From Blasia pusilla (lineage: Eukaryota > Marchantiophyta > Marchantiopsida > Blasiales): 64,000 nt of DNA. The stretch covers positions 27,342,001 to 27,406,000 of the forward strand of contig CM114273.1 of NCBI GenBank assembly GCA_050084515.1, given 5' to 3'. This document shows, one piece after another, positions 54,101 to 64,000 of this stretch. The notes below the pieces were generated by a model. That model saw only the letters and a list, made by a program, of their open reading frames with translations. It was not told where the DNA came from and ran no database searches. Made by a program: the position numbers and the translations under genes. Every line of letters starts with the position of its first letter. Position 1 is the stretch's first letter.

Positions 54101-54560
54101 TCATAAGATATATCTAGGGGCCCTTGGTGTTCAGCAAACAAAGGTAGAGGCTATCTCACGCATTCCACACCCTACAGATGTGAGCCGTGTTCGCGCATTC
54201 ATGAGATTGGCGAACTTCTATCGGCGGTACGTCAAGGGATTCAGTTCGATTGCAAAGCGGCTAACCTTGCTAACCAAGGTGGATCACGAGTGGCACTAGG
54301 GTGATGAGCAAGAGCGAGCATTTCAGTTCCTCAAGGACAGGTTGAGGTCCGCGCCCATCTTGAGGAGACTGATGAGGGGGTATCCTTTCCAATTGCACAC
54401 AGATTGGAGCATGTTGGGGCTTGGAGCGGTGCTCACAAGCTTAGAGGGAAGCTTGGGAGATGGGCTCTATTGTTGCAAGAGTATGATTTTTAGGTGGTAC
54501 ATAGACCTAGGACGCTCAACCAAGATGCAGATGGGTTGAGTCGTAGCCCATGCCTGAGTT
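54101..54560 (+). pseudogene. Reverse transcriptase thumb and RNase H, copy B1
   Basis: Carries VSRVRAFMRLANFYRRYVKG, then a TAG, then RRLMRGYPFQLHTDWSMLGL (first RNase H D). The middle of RNase H is deleted: after GAVLTSLEG the sequence jumps to GRWALLLQEYDF-like sequence, TAG 54491-54493, and VVHRP. The GEC and H-x-x-L-x-W-L-M motifs are missing. Confidence 0.7.
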
Positions 54561-54610
54561 AGCGAGATGCGACTGGAGCTCGATGGCATGGAGAGAGTGA
54601 TGAGGAGTCA

Positions 54611-55648
54611 GTGCCAGGATGGCATGCGTCAGCCTATTTAGGCATGTTGGCTATGGAGAGCCGGAGTGCGGAGACTTCGATGGCGAGGTCTAGTGGAGAG
54701 TCCTTGGATCCCGAGGCTAGTGAGGAGACAACAGGTGGCCGAGATATTCATGATGATGGAGTAGTCTTGGAGTACCTTTGTACTTGCAGCGTTGCGAGCA
54801 CCGTGGGTGCTAGAGAGCGGGATCGGATCCTACAGTGGGCCAGACACTTCTGTTGGGAGGGGACATATATTTTGAGGGTTTGGGAGGATGGTAGTGCCAC
54901 ATCCTTCGCAAAGAGCACGACTAGTGCAGCATGCCCATGAGGAGTTGGGTCGCTTTGGGGTGAAGCGGACGTACAACTTGCTCCAGATTGAGTATTGGTG
55001 GCGAAGCATGCAGACTGACGTTCAGCAGTTTGTTGCCAGGTGTATGGTGTGTGATTGGGTCCGAGCATCGTTCAATGCTCTGACTCCACACTTGCATCCA
55101 TTACGGATCATGGGCTTAGGGTATAGATGGAGTTTGGATTTTGCATGACCTTTGCCTTTAACGGAGCGTCACAGTTGTTATGTGTTGGTGATGGTCGAAC
55201 ACTTCTCAAAGTGGATCGAGTTGGTTGCATTGCCTGACAAAGCAAGTGACGGAGTAGCTTATGCCTTCCTTGACAGAGTGTTGAGTCATTATGGCGCACC
55301 GTCTGAGGTGTTGACAGACCAAGGTATCGAGTTTTGCGGTGAGTTCCAGGCCTTGTGTGATCAGGGATTGATCAACCACCGCATAACTTCGCGAGATCAT
55401 CCTGAGGCAGATGGATTAGCGGAGAGAGTTGTGCAGATGGTGAAGAGGGGTTTACGCAAGTATGGCTTACACAGAGGTCACCTAGGAGATTGGGACCTCT
55501 AGTTTCCGTGGTTGCCGATGGGATACAGATTCAGCAGGCATGCATCCTTAGTGTCTTTTTCACCGTACTTGCTACTTTATGGCCGAGAGCCACATTTACC
55601 TGCGGCCTATTATCAAGATGCTGGTGAGGTGGTGGATCTTGATGACCT
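54611..55648 (+). pseudogene. Integrase, copy B1, 3'-truncated
   Basis: Holds HAHEELGRFGVKRTYNLLQI, ARCMVCDWVRASFNA (HHCC), SLDFA-TGA-PLPL (first D), VLTDQGIEFCGEFQAL (second D), DGLAERVVQMVKRGL (E) and FSPYLLLYGREPHLP. It ends at GEVVDLDD, where the inverted repeat 55649-55687 starts. The integrase C-terminal domain and PHD finger are missing, replaced by the linker of copy B2. Confidence 0.8.
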
Positions 55649-55687
55649 AGACAACAAGAATGACTCCCCCAGTCATTCTTGTTGTCT
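55649..55687. repeat. Perfect 17-bp inverted repeat at the B1-B2 junction
   Basis: AGACAACAAGAATGACT (55649-55665), CCCCC loop, AGTCATTCTTGTTGTCT (55671-55687). The right arm reads QSFLLS-like linker code and fits the known gag-protease linker of the family, so it is native to B2. The left arm is an inverted copy added at the breakpoint. Confidence 0.9.
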
Positions 55688-55802
55688 GAGGTGCTTAGGA
55701 CTCCATCCATGGTTCCTATGCAGCCTATTGAGCCTACTGTGGGGACCGAGGCATCTACATCGCGTGTAGTAGAAACAGATGCCTCATCCAGTGTAGTAGC
55801 TC

Positions 55803-56560
55803 TTGATGGCAACTTCAATGTTGGGATCCCCATTTATTTCAGCCACTGAGTTGATGGCCTTAGGAGTTGACTTAGCTCTTGTATTTCAGCTAGCAGCCAC
55901 GTTGTGTGAGCGTGAGAGTGTTACTACTACACTTGCTGAGGTGGATGAGGGTGTTGCGGTGGAGCAAGCCTCTATGTCAGGTATAGCATTGAGTACCAGT
56001 GCTACTTGGCAGGCAGCAGCGGCGAAGATGGATGCATTACCAGCCCGGCCAGCCATTGATCGTGAGAGGCTTACACCTGGTGTTTGTATGTTGGACAACC
56101 GGAGTGGGATATTCCGATTGGTGAGTCCTACTAGACAGGTGTATAGACCAGATAGAGTCTTGTTAGATTCTGGTGCCCAACCTTTGATGTTGGGAAAGGC
56201 AGCATGTATTGGTTTGGGTATTCGGAGGTCAGAGCTTGAGCCTTGCCCATTGTAGATTCAGACATCACTTGGAGGAGCCAATGATAGGTCTCATTTCATG
56301 ACACGGGAGAAGTTGTCTGTACAATTGAGACTAGATCATGCGACTGGTAGCTCTAGGTTGGAAGTACTTGCAGTGGTCACATCAGCCGAGTCGTATGATG
56401 TACTAGTTGGAGGAGTAGGATTTGTACCCGATGGGTTTTCAGATGAACTACTGGATTGAGACAGCGTCTTAAAGACCTGGTTGGCAGTCCGGGGATGAAT
56501 GTATGAGGCAGGTTCCTGTGAGATTTATTTATGGGGTTTGACCAGGAGGGTCTTCCCCAA
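55803..56560 (+). pseudogene. Aspartic protease, copy B2
   Basis: FQLAATLCERESVTTTL, MDALPARPAIDRERLTPGVC, IFRLVSPTRQVYRP and LLDSGAQPLMLGKAACIGLG, with the retropepsin D-S-G at about 56167. A TAG (56253-56255) follows PCPL. Here the neighbouring Gln that is TAG in copies A and B1 is CAG (56259-56261). The second half (SYDVLVGGVGF) is frame-shifted after that. Confidence 0.75.
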
Positions 56561-56884
56561 CAGTGTTAGCATCTGTGGCTGGTTTTAATGGAGTAGTCAC
56601 TTGGCCAGGAGACTTTTTGGAGGGTAACCTTTCTGCTAAGGATTCTCCTGTGCATGAGGAGGTAGAGGAGGTCCCTAGTTTTGCAGTAGTGGTATCCTCA
56701 TCGTTGGATGTGCCACTTTGGAGTTCACGCAGTGCACTATGGCAAGAGGCTGATCGCCTAGTGGAGGAGGCTTGGTGTTAGGCTATTATACCTCACGAGG
56801 AAGAGGAGGCTCCACTGCGGACTCCTACTTCTGGTCTAGTTGGGTTATCCCCTTTGGATACTATACCCATTGTATGGCACTATC

Positions 56885-57947
56885 CGGAGGGCATTTGTGT
56901 GTTAGATCTCTTTGGTGGGATTAGCACTAGTTTGGCTGCAGTGTTGCACACCGGTATTCCTGTGCAGAGATAGGTGTATGTGGAGCGAGATGAGACAGCC
57001 CAGAGAGTCTCATCCCAACATTTGGTCAATTGATGCGGAGATATCCTGAGTTGTTGCCGCCATCAGCTATTCGTGGGTACCAGCCTGCTTTTCCGTCACA
57101 CATAGCATTGTTGGGAGCGCAGGACCTTGAGAGGGTTGGTCCTGTGGATTTGGTGATTGCTGGATAGCCATGTCAGGGTGATACACGTGCTAGTCGTGGT
57201 GAGGGATTACACGAACCTAGGTCTCGATTTTTTTGGGAGATGTTGCGTGTGTTACGACATCTTTAGGTTCATCAGGCACGTGCTCTAGCTTACATTTTAG
57301 AGAATGTTCCATTGTTGGGTGACACTCAGACCCGGATGATGGTGAGTGTTCATGAGGTGCGGTCTTGGATTGGACCAGCGGTGTTGTTGGATGTAGTGCA
57401 AGTTGGCTCGCGTGCACATGGTCCATGCTTGTGGTGGACAAACTTGTTGCCAAGGGAGATTCTACGTCGAGCATATGATGCAGTGCAACGGGATCCTTGC
57501 CTTACAGTGGATAGTATCTTGGATACAGGGCGACTTTCTCAGGTGGTGAGGGTTATTGATCAATCATCCATGGTAGTGGTGAACCGTGTGGGGCAGCCTA
57601 GGATGGCACTACCCACATTTTTGAGTTTTCCCTCGTCACATGCCTATAGGGAAGGTGGTCCTGGGCTTGTATGGGATTCTCATGTGCGACAGTTGGTGGA
57701 GCCTAACGCTGATGGCAGAGAGCGTGCAATGGGATTTGCTATTGTTGTAACATCAGTTGCTTCCATTTCTGAGGCTTCAGGACGTCATGTGTTGGGTCAC
57801 GCTATGGACCTGAATTGTTTGACCTGGATTTTGAGTCTTGGCCGAGTAGCATCAACTTTGGACTATGTCTGTGGGTCTTCCACCCCTTGTGATGAGCTCG
57901 ATGGCTACCGGGATGGTAGAGGCATCAGCTGGGGGCGAGGAGAGTAG
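56885..57947 (+). pseudogene. DNA (cytosine-5) methyltransferase, copy B2
   Basis: Motif I VLDLFGGIST at about 56898, then YVERDETAQRV (motif II). Motif IV is LVIAG-TAG-PCQGD: the conserved Trp is a TAG (57165-57167) and the catalytic Cys codon is 57171-57173. RSRFFWEMLRVLRHL, then motif VI LENVP (57300 onward) is intact. An open frame of 211 codons (57312-57947) contains VRSWIGPAVLLDVVQVGSRA, GPCLWWTNLLPREIL, ERAMGFAIVVTSVASISEAS and RHVLGHAMDLNCLTWILS, the C-terminal motifs VIII-X. This copy has the best-preserved C-terminal half. DNMT3/DRM-like is my best placement; it needs a tree. Confidence 0.85.
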
Positions 57948-58086
57948 TATTTTGCATCTTTGGAGTAAATGGGATGTAATGGCTGGGCATGTGGAGTTGG
58001 TTGCTCATGCTGGTGGAGGAGTTATTTGCTCAGATGATGGTGTAGCTAAGGGTGTACCATCTTGTGAGGGGGTTGCATAGCAGCCA

Positions 58087-58850
58087 ATGGCGTCGTCCTC
58101 TCCCTCTAGTGTGCCAGTGGAGGAGACTTGGGAGCCATTACTTGGGCCCAAGATTACGGGAGGTGAGAAACGACGCTTGATACACTTCCTACGTGCTTAT
58201 AAGAGTTTTTTTGCCTTTAGCATGAAGGAGTTGGGTGCTTTGGTTGGACCCGGTATACGGATTGATTTGGCTAGTGATACGCCAATCTTCCGTCGTCCCT
58301 ACCGATATAGTGATATGGAGAGGGACCTGATTTAGAGTAGGACATTGGACCTTTTGGAGGCTGGATTAGTGGAGTTGTCGCATGGAGAGTATGCATCAGC
58401 CACTTTCATGCCTGCTAAAAAGGATGTGCATGGCAACTACACGGATAGGCGGATGTGTGGAGATTACCGTCCTATCAATCGGAAAACCAAGGCTGATAGG
58501 TATGCCATGCTTACACCTAAGGAGATCTTTGATGTGGTGGTACAGGAAAATATTTTCAGTACTTTGGATCTTTGGGCAGGATACCATCAGTTGCTGACTC
58601 AAGAGAGTGACAAGGCCAAGACAACATTTTGGGGTGTCAACTCTCATGGCAAGGATTGTTTGTACTAGTGGAAATTCTTACCCTTTGGGTTGAAGAATGC
58701 ACCTGCCGAGTTCCAGAGAGTGACGGACAGGATCCTAGCAGGGATGGATTTTTTTTGGTGTTACATTGATGATATCTTGGTGTTCAGTAACATGGTGGAG
58801 GAGCATCTGATACATTTGCATATTGTGTTTGAGTAGTTGAAAGCTCATGG
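58087..58850 (+). pseudogene. Reverse transcriptase, copy B2
   Basis: GPKITGGEKRRLIHFLRAYK opens the connection from the DNMT. LASDTPIFRRPYRYSDMERD ends in TAG (CAG in copies B1 and C). Then YASATFMPAKKDVHGNYTDR, CGDYRPINRKTKADRYAML, LDLWAGYHQLLTQESDKAKT, TAG 58666-58668, FLPFGLKNAPAEFQRVTDRI and CYIDDILVFS (about 58760; YIDD is catalytic). It reads close to intact apart from three TAGs. Confidence 0.85.
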
Positions 58851-59560
58851 TCTACATTTTCATCCAGGAAAGTGTAAGTTCTTCCATGAGGATGTTGAGT
58901 ACTTGGGTCATGTGATCTATCCAGGTGGTTTGGGAGTTCAGAAAGCAAAGGTGGAGGCTATTGCACTTCTTCCTTGTCCGATAGATGTGAGTAGAGTTCG
59001 GGCATTCATGGGATTGGCGAACTACTATCGGAGGTATGTGAAGGGATTTAGTGCTATGGCAAAGCCTTTGAACCAATTGCTGAAATCAGATCAGGAGTGG
59101 CACTTGGGAGATGATCAGGAGAGAGCTTTTGTGGAGCTCAAGGCCCAGTTGGTGGCCACGACTATCTTGAGGAGACCTATCAGAGGGTGCCCATTTCAGT
59201 TGCACACTGATTGGAGTATGTTGGGACTTGGAGCGGTATTGACACAACATGATGATGAGAACATGGAGTTTGTGGTGGCCTATGCAAGTCGTTCGAATAA
59301 TGCAACGGAGTCGCGCTATAGTTCATATGAGGGAGAGTGCTTGGTAGTAGTGTAGGTTGTGGCACACTTTAGGTGTTACTTTTTTGGCACACAGTTTACC
59401 CTTGTTACTGATCACCAGCCGCTCAAGTGGTTGATGGAGTCTGAAAAGCTTACATGGAAGCTTGCATGGTGGCCTCTTATCTTACAAGAGTATGACTTCT
59501 AGGTAGTACATAGACCTGGAGTTGCCAACCTTGATGCTGATGGGTTGAGTAGGAACCCAT
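58837..59560 (+). CDS. Reverse transcriptase thumb and RNase H, copy B2
   Basis: A 172-codon frame: LHFHPGKCKFFHEDVEYLGH, VSRVRAFMGLANYYRRYVKG, then RNase H with FQLHTDWSMLGLGAVLTQHD, YASRSNNATESRYSSYEGEC. A TAG replaces the Trp of copy C, then TQFTLVTDHQPLKWLMESEK, and TAG 59500-59502 before VVHRPG (GAG in copies A and C). The D, E and D of the RNase H active site are present. Confidence 0.85.
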
Positions 59561-59781
59561 GTACTAGCCAAGAGGATGCAGGTGGGGCTAGATGGCATGG
59601 CGAGGTTGATGAGGAGATGGTGTCAGGTTGGCATGCATATGCCTTTTTATGTTGGTTAGGGATGGACTCTAGTATGGAGGACCACATGACATCTTACTCT
59701 AGTCAGAGGGTAGATTTCTAGCCTTCAGATCCTAAGGTTGGAGATGGTGGTACGGATCAGCATGACATTCATGATGATGCG

Positions 59782-60660
59782 TTGGTGTTGGAGTTCCTAC
59801 GGACCAGTAGGGTGCCAGGAATAGTGAGTGCCAAGGAGCGAGACCATGTTCTTCAACGTGCTAGGAGGTATCAATTGGAGGAAACACATATTCTCCGTAT
59901 GTGGGAGGATGGTAGAGTACAAGTGGTGCCACATTTGGCTCAGAGAGAGCGCATTGTGCGACATGCCCATGAGGAGTTGGGATATTTTGGGGTAAAGCGT
60001 ACGTATAGCTTACTCCTTGGCCAGTATTGGTGGTGTGGCATGCATACTCAAGTGCAACAGTTGGTGTCACATTGTATGGTTTGTGACCAGGTGAGGGCAT
60101 CATTCAATGCCCCTACACCACAGTTACACCCCTTGCCTATTATGGGGTTGGGTTACCGTTGGAGTGTGGACTTTGCTGGACCGTTACCGTTGATTGTACG
60201 ACATCATCAATATATGTTGGTGATGGTGGAGCACTTCTCCAAGTGGATTCAGTTGGTGGCATTACCTGACAAGGAAAGTGAGGGAACGGCATATGCGTTT
60301 CTTGATAGAGTGCTTAGTCATTTTGGTGCACCAGCTGAGGTGCTGACCGACCAGGGTACAAAGTTTCAGGGGGAGTTTCAGGTCTTGTGTGATAAGGCGT
60401 TGATTGATCATCGGACCACGTCTCGAGATCATCCAGAGGCGGATGGTTTGGCTGAGCATGTGGTTCAGACGGTGAAGAGGGCATTGCGCAAGTATTGCCT
60501 ACAAAAGGGGCATCTTGGAGACTAGGATATTCAGTTGCCATGGTTAGCCATGGGGTATAGGTTCAGTCGCCAAGCATCCTTGGCTTCTTTCTCACCTTAT
60601 TTTCTGTTATACGGCCGAGTCCAAACTTGCCAGCAACAATTTTTTGGGAGTCTAGTGAGT
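59782..60660 (+). CDS. Integrase core, copy B2
   Basis: The 247-codon frame has HAHEELGYFGVKRTYSLLLG, SHCMVCDQVRASFNAP (zinc domain), YRWSVDFAGPLPL (D), MVEHFSKWIQLVALPDKESE, VLTDQGTKFQGEFQVL (D) and ADGLAEHVVQTVKRALRKY (E). A TAG replaces Trp in the following GDWD. FSPYFLLYGR then leads towards the C-terminal domain. All three catalytic acids are present. Confidence 0.85.
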
Positions 60661-60699
60661 TGGTGAACCTTGATAACCCAGAGATGTGGATGAGAGTGT

Positions 60700-61198
60700 G
60701 TTCTCACCGGGCAGAGCTCTTTCAGAGAATTATGCCAACAACCTTTGAGAATCTTGCCATTGTTCAACACAAGGATACGTATGCAACCATTTGGGATGGA
60801 GGTTATCAACCATCAATCCGTAGGTTCCATGTGGGGGACTATGTCTATTTGCAGCAGATTGCATCGACAACGATGGATGTGACGGCAGGCCGCACTATCT
60901 TACGAGTGCGAGAGGTGTTAGCTTCTGGAGTTTCATGTTGGAGGGTCGTGACGGAGTTGTTTGGAAGGACCATGTGCGTAATTGTGTGCCATGTCATCTT
61001 CCAAATATGGATGGTATTTTTGACCCAAGCTTAGCAATGATACGTGCTAGCTTGAGGTGCATGTTGTGTGGGTCTGCCGGTAATGCAGCCCGTATGTTGG
61101 TGTGTGATCGGTGTTCTAGGGGTTGGCACATGATGTGTTTGACTCCACATATGGATGTTGTTCCTACTAGAAGGTGGGTTTGTCCTCGATGTACTTAG
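60700..61198 (+). CDS. Integrase C-terminal domain and PHD finger, copy B2
   Basis: MPTTFENLAIVQHKD, SIRRFHVGDYVYLQ, and, in the next frame, MLEGRDGVVWKDHVRNCVPC. The PHD finger is complete: CMLC, LVCDRC, GWHMMC, then VPTRRWVCPRC, ending at a TAG at 61196-61198. The C4-H-C3 spacing and the Trp two residues before the last Cys pair are those of a true PHD finger. It is the very C terminus of the polyprotein, where chromoviruses carry a chromodomain. Confidence 0.85.
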
Positions 61199-61371
61199 GA
61201 GGGGTAGATGACTTGATCTTTGCATGATATGGATTATAGATGTGTGACTAACGATGGGACAACCTCGCACCCGACCTTCTGATTTGTGCATCCACGAAGG
61301 TGTATAGCATGTAGTAGATGTATAGGGCTACCTGGGAGTTAGAGAGACCTAACCGCTAGTTAGGGAGGCGA

Positions 61372-61742
61372 GTTGTGGTACACTTATGTTTGTGGATGCT
61401 CTTGTCTATGTTATGTATGTATGTGAGTATGGTATGTCAGCGATGTATGTTGTATGACGATGTGGATTTGTAGGACAACTGTCATGACCATACGGATGAT
61501 GTCGTAGAGTATAGTGTGCTAGTAGAGGCCATACCTTATGTAGGACCTTAGTGGCTAGGTAGAGATGCGGTTTCATACATAGGGTTGTATGTGATTCTAT
61601 ACGTGTTTAATGACAGTAGGTCTTTCACGGATTTCAGTTGTGGTACACTTGTATTTGTGTATGCTCTCATCTATGTTATGTATGTATGTGAGTATGGTAT
61701 GTCAGTGATGTATTTTGTATGACAATGTGGATTCGCACGACA
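61372..61742. repeat. Direct repeat of about 108 bp, spaced 265 bp, after copy B2
   Basis: GTTGTGGTACACTT then ATGTTATGTATGTATGTGAG and TATGGTATGTCAG..ATGT occur at 61372-61480 and 61636-61742. It may be part of the 3' non-coding region or LTR of B2. It is unlike the LTRs of copies A and C. Confidence 0.75.
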
Positions 61743-61899
61743 ACCCCTTCATAGTACATGAAAGGTTTTATCGCAAAACCTTTGATGTACTAAAAAAGGG
61801 ACCCTATTGTCTCACCTCTCCGTCCCTCCCTACCTACTAAACATCTGAAACTGGTGCACTTGGAGAATCTTTTATAATTGCAGCCTCTACTATGGTGTC

Positions 61900-64000
61900 C
61901 ACATCATTCACATATCTCTTTGGGTTAGCATACACATACCTAAAGAGTTTTTCCAAAGCACTGCTGATTCAACCAATAGATCCTCATAGTCAACAATCTT
62001 CCCCTCCAAGGCTATCTTGAGAACATCATCTAAATGCTTACTCAGTAATCTATTACGACACTTTGTCTTTATCATTTTCTGCACAGAGAATGCTCTCTCA
62101 CAAATCGCAGTACTCACGCATTGCACCCTAGCAATGTTGGCTAATACCAACAAATTTGAGAACTTACATTGCAAGGATGGGCTCCAACTTACCATTTTCC
62201 AGAGATCTCAAAATTTCTTTTCTTTCCATTCTATTGTGGCCATGAGCTTAAATGACTGAAACTCTAGTTTCACAGCTCTTGAGTTCACAATAGCAGGTTG
62301 CAGATGACCCTTGAGAGGAGCATCCCTTCCAAAATATGCACACAGATCATCTACATCCTTACAACCCCAACTGTTCAACCCTACTAGGCTAGAGGGCATA
62401 TGCAAAGGATTCATAATCCTCATTGCACCAATCAGATTATTGTCCCTGAATCGATCATATAAGGCCGCACATACATTCTCAGCATAACTCTTCTGGAAAG
62501 TTAGAGCAGCCTGCAAATCCTTTCTAGTATGATCCCTCAACATTTCAATCCTGTGGTACTTTCTTCCCCTAATCTCAGATTGCAATCGTTTTAAATAACC
62601 TCCATGGGGTCCAAAATCAGGTAAGAGATGATAACCTATTGCCTCAGAGAATGTAGAAGCATTCAAGTCATCATTCTCCATCACAAAGTTTATTGTTATA
62701 GAGACTACCTCAGAATTCACAATACTACCAATGGTACTAACATCTACAAACTTATATTGGAATACCTTATTCAAGTTAGCAAGTATAAACAAGATATATG
62801 CCAAAAAGTACAATTGATAGATCATTTCAAATGATCTTAACTTGTTGTACATATTAGCAACATTACCATCATCATCGGAGCGGGGAATATCCCTAAAATA
62901 TGTGAGGACAGACTCTAACAAGTCACACACAGTAGTCACGGCTTGCCATCGTGACAACCAGAAAATTTTGTGATATCTTTTCATCACTCTCTGAGAATCA
63001 TTCAACTTCTCTTGCAAAGTAGCAAGCCCACACTTCCTCTTTGAAGATCTCCTTAAATATCGAGCTATAGCATTCAAGAGAGAGTCTATTTCTATAGATA
63101 CATCTTTACACCTTGGTCCTTTGGCTGCTGTCAAAGCAGCAAGGTTGGTCCTGTGTGCAACGCAATGTATAGAGAGCAAAAAAGGGTTTACCTTCTGCTT
63201 CAATTGACTTGCTACTCCATTCTGACTACCTACCATAGTGGAGGCTCCGTCTGATCCAAAAGCTACCATCTTAGAACTGTCTAGTCCAGAGTCCTTGATC
63301 AACTCTATAAGATTGTTGGTAATTGCATTAGAACACTTCTCTGGACATTGCAACAATCTTAGAAAAGAATTCTCCACTTGCCCCTCTTGTAAGTAAGTTG
63401 CAAATATCACCAGATGACCCGTAACTAAAATATCATTAGAATCATCTATCATTATCCGAAAGAAATGAGATTTTTGTACTTTTAAAAGAGTTCTTCTATG
63501 CAGAACCTCACTAATGTAGTAATACATATTTGCACAAATCTTCTCATCTTGGTACAAATCTCGAGTAATGGGTGCATTTACCGACAACAGAAGCTTACAC
63601 AGGTTTGGAAATTTGGCGAAAGCCATTGATTCCTTCGCAATAAAATAAGCACATTTAAAAAATGTCAATAAGACAGTGTCACAAGTACGATTAGAAGTGG
63701 CAATGGTTTTGGCCATGGACTTGTTTCCTACATTAGCAGCCCAAGAAAGCTTCATGTGCTCATTAGATTTACCATGATCAATGAAGGTTGAAACCTTATA
63801 GTTTATAGCACCATCCCTTGCGAAAGAATCCTTGCCCTTCCCCTGTCTACAGACTTTACAAAATATTCTACCGGATTCTACATGGAACTCTATCCAATCA
63901 AATAAGGAGTACCAGACATCCTTCCAATCCAATCGATTCTTCTCAATCTGGGCTTCTGAAGGAGAGAATGATCTGTTAACTTCTTGTCCATCTGATGACT
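61900..64000 (-). CDS. hAT transposase (TTF-type/DUF4371, ZNF862-like), partial, one in-frame stop
   Basis: The minus-strand frame is open from the window edge (64000) to a TGA at 62210-62208, then continues in the same frame to about 61908. The N-terminal TTF-type zinc finger has FCKVCRQGKG and FIDHGKSNEHMKLS. The middle has FFRIMIDDSNDILVTGHLVI (catalytic D), VAFGSDGASTMVGSQNGVAS and LSIHCVAHRTNLAALTAAKG. WLSRWQAVTT and the C-terminal dimerisation part CERAFSVQKMIKTKCRNRL (after the TGA) are typical of hAT transposases. The single stop is the only break seen; the N terminus lies outside the window. Confidence 0.85.

Larger units (their letters stand above)
55688..61198 (+). mobile_element. 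Ty3-DNMT retrotransposon copy B2 (linker to PHD), 5'-truncated
   Basis: Starts inside the gag-protease linker (SEVLRTPSMV) and runs through protease, DNMT, reverse transcriptase, RNase H, integrase and PHD finger. It is the most complete pol region in the window. By my count its stops are TAG at 13 sites and TGA at one. No gag, no 5' LTR, and no 3' LTR resembling copies A and C were found. Confidence 0.85.

Overview
The window reads as a stretch of repeat-rich nuclear DNA from a streptophyte, most plausibly a charophyte alga. The evidence is an embryophyte-like set of transposable elements (CACTA/En-Spm with TNP2, DUF4218 and DUF4216 segments; a TTF/DUF4371-type hAT; a mini-Helitron; chromovirus and other Ty3 retroelements), GT-AG introns, and a Ty3 lineage that carries a C5-cytosine DNA methyltransferase (DNMT) inside its polyprotein. 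Retrotransposons with captured DNMTs have been reported from charophytes and dinoflagellates, and the other elements exclude dinoflagellates. The species is not established. No rRNA, tRNA or CRISPR was recognised, and no confidently intact host gene.

Layout. 0.2-4.8 kb: a broken multi-exon gene family of unknown function with one methyltransferase-like segment. Its introns and 3' regions are studded with a family of about 23-33 bp palindromes (arms GCAACCCGTCGGA and TCCGACGGGTTGC), and its last exon plus 3' UTR is tandemly duplicated. 5.4-6.7 kb: a chromodomain remnant cut by the end of a CACTA element. 6.7-10.1 kb: no recognisable gene, some short tandem repeats. 10.2-15.3 kb: a multi-PHD zinc-finger gene followed by a degraded, once-spliced transposase of a zinc-finger plus RNase H-fold family; more of the palindromes lie at its 3' end. 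16.5-24.0 kb (minus): Ty3-DNMT copy A. 24.07-24.24 kb: a mini-Helitron. 24.6-28.4 kb (minus): Ty3-DNMT family copy C, truncated, next to a tandem LTR junction. 30.2-31.5 kb: a minisatellite. 31.6-33.8 kb (minus): an unrelated Ty3 fragment, D. 33.8-38.3 kb and 53.3-55.65 kb (plus): Ty3-DNMT copy B1, split by a full-length CACTA element of about 15 kb (38310-53300). 55.65-61.2 kb (plus): Ty3-DNMT copy B2, joined to B1 through a 17-bp perfect inverted repeat. 61.9-64.0 kb (minus): a hAT transposase running off the window.

The Ty3-DNMT copies show one consistent order: gag, two zinc knuckles, aspartic protease, DNMT, reverse transcriptase, RNase H, integrase (HHCC, DDE, C-terminal domain), PHD finger. 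A chromatin-writing enzyme and a chromatin-reading module therefore sit in one mobile polyprotein, which suggests an element that may control its own methylation and its choice of insertion site. All copies here are interrupted by stops and frameshifts. Most of the stops are TAG, and several TAGs lie at the same site in different copies.
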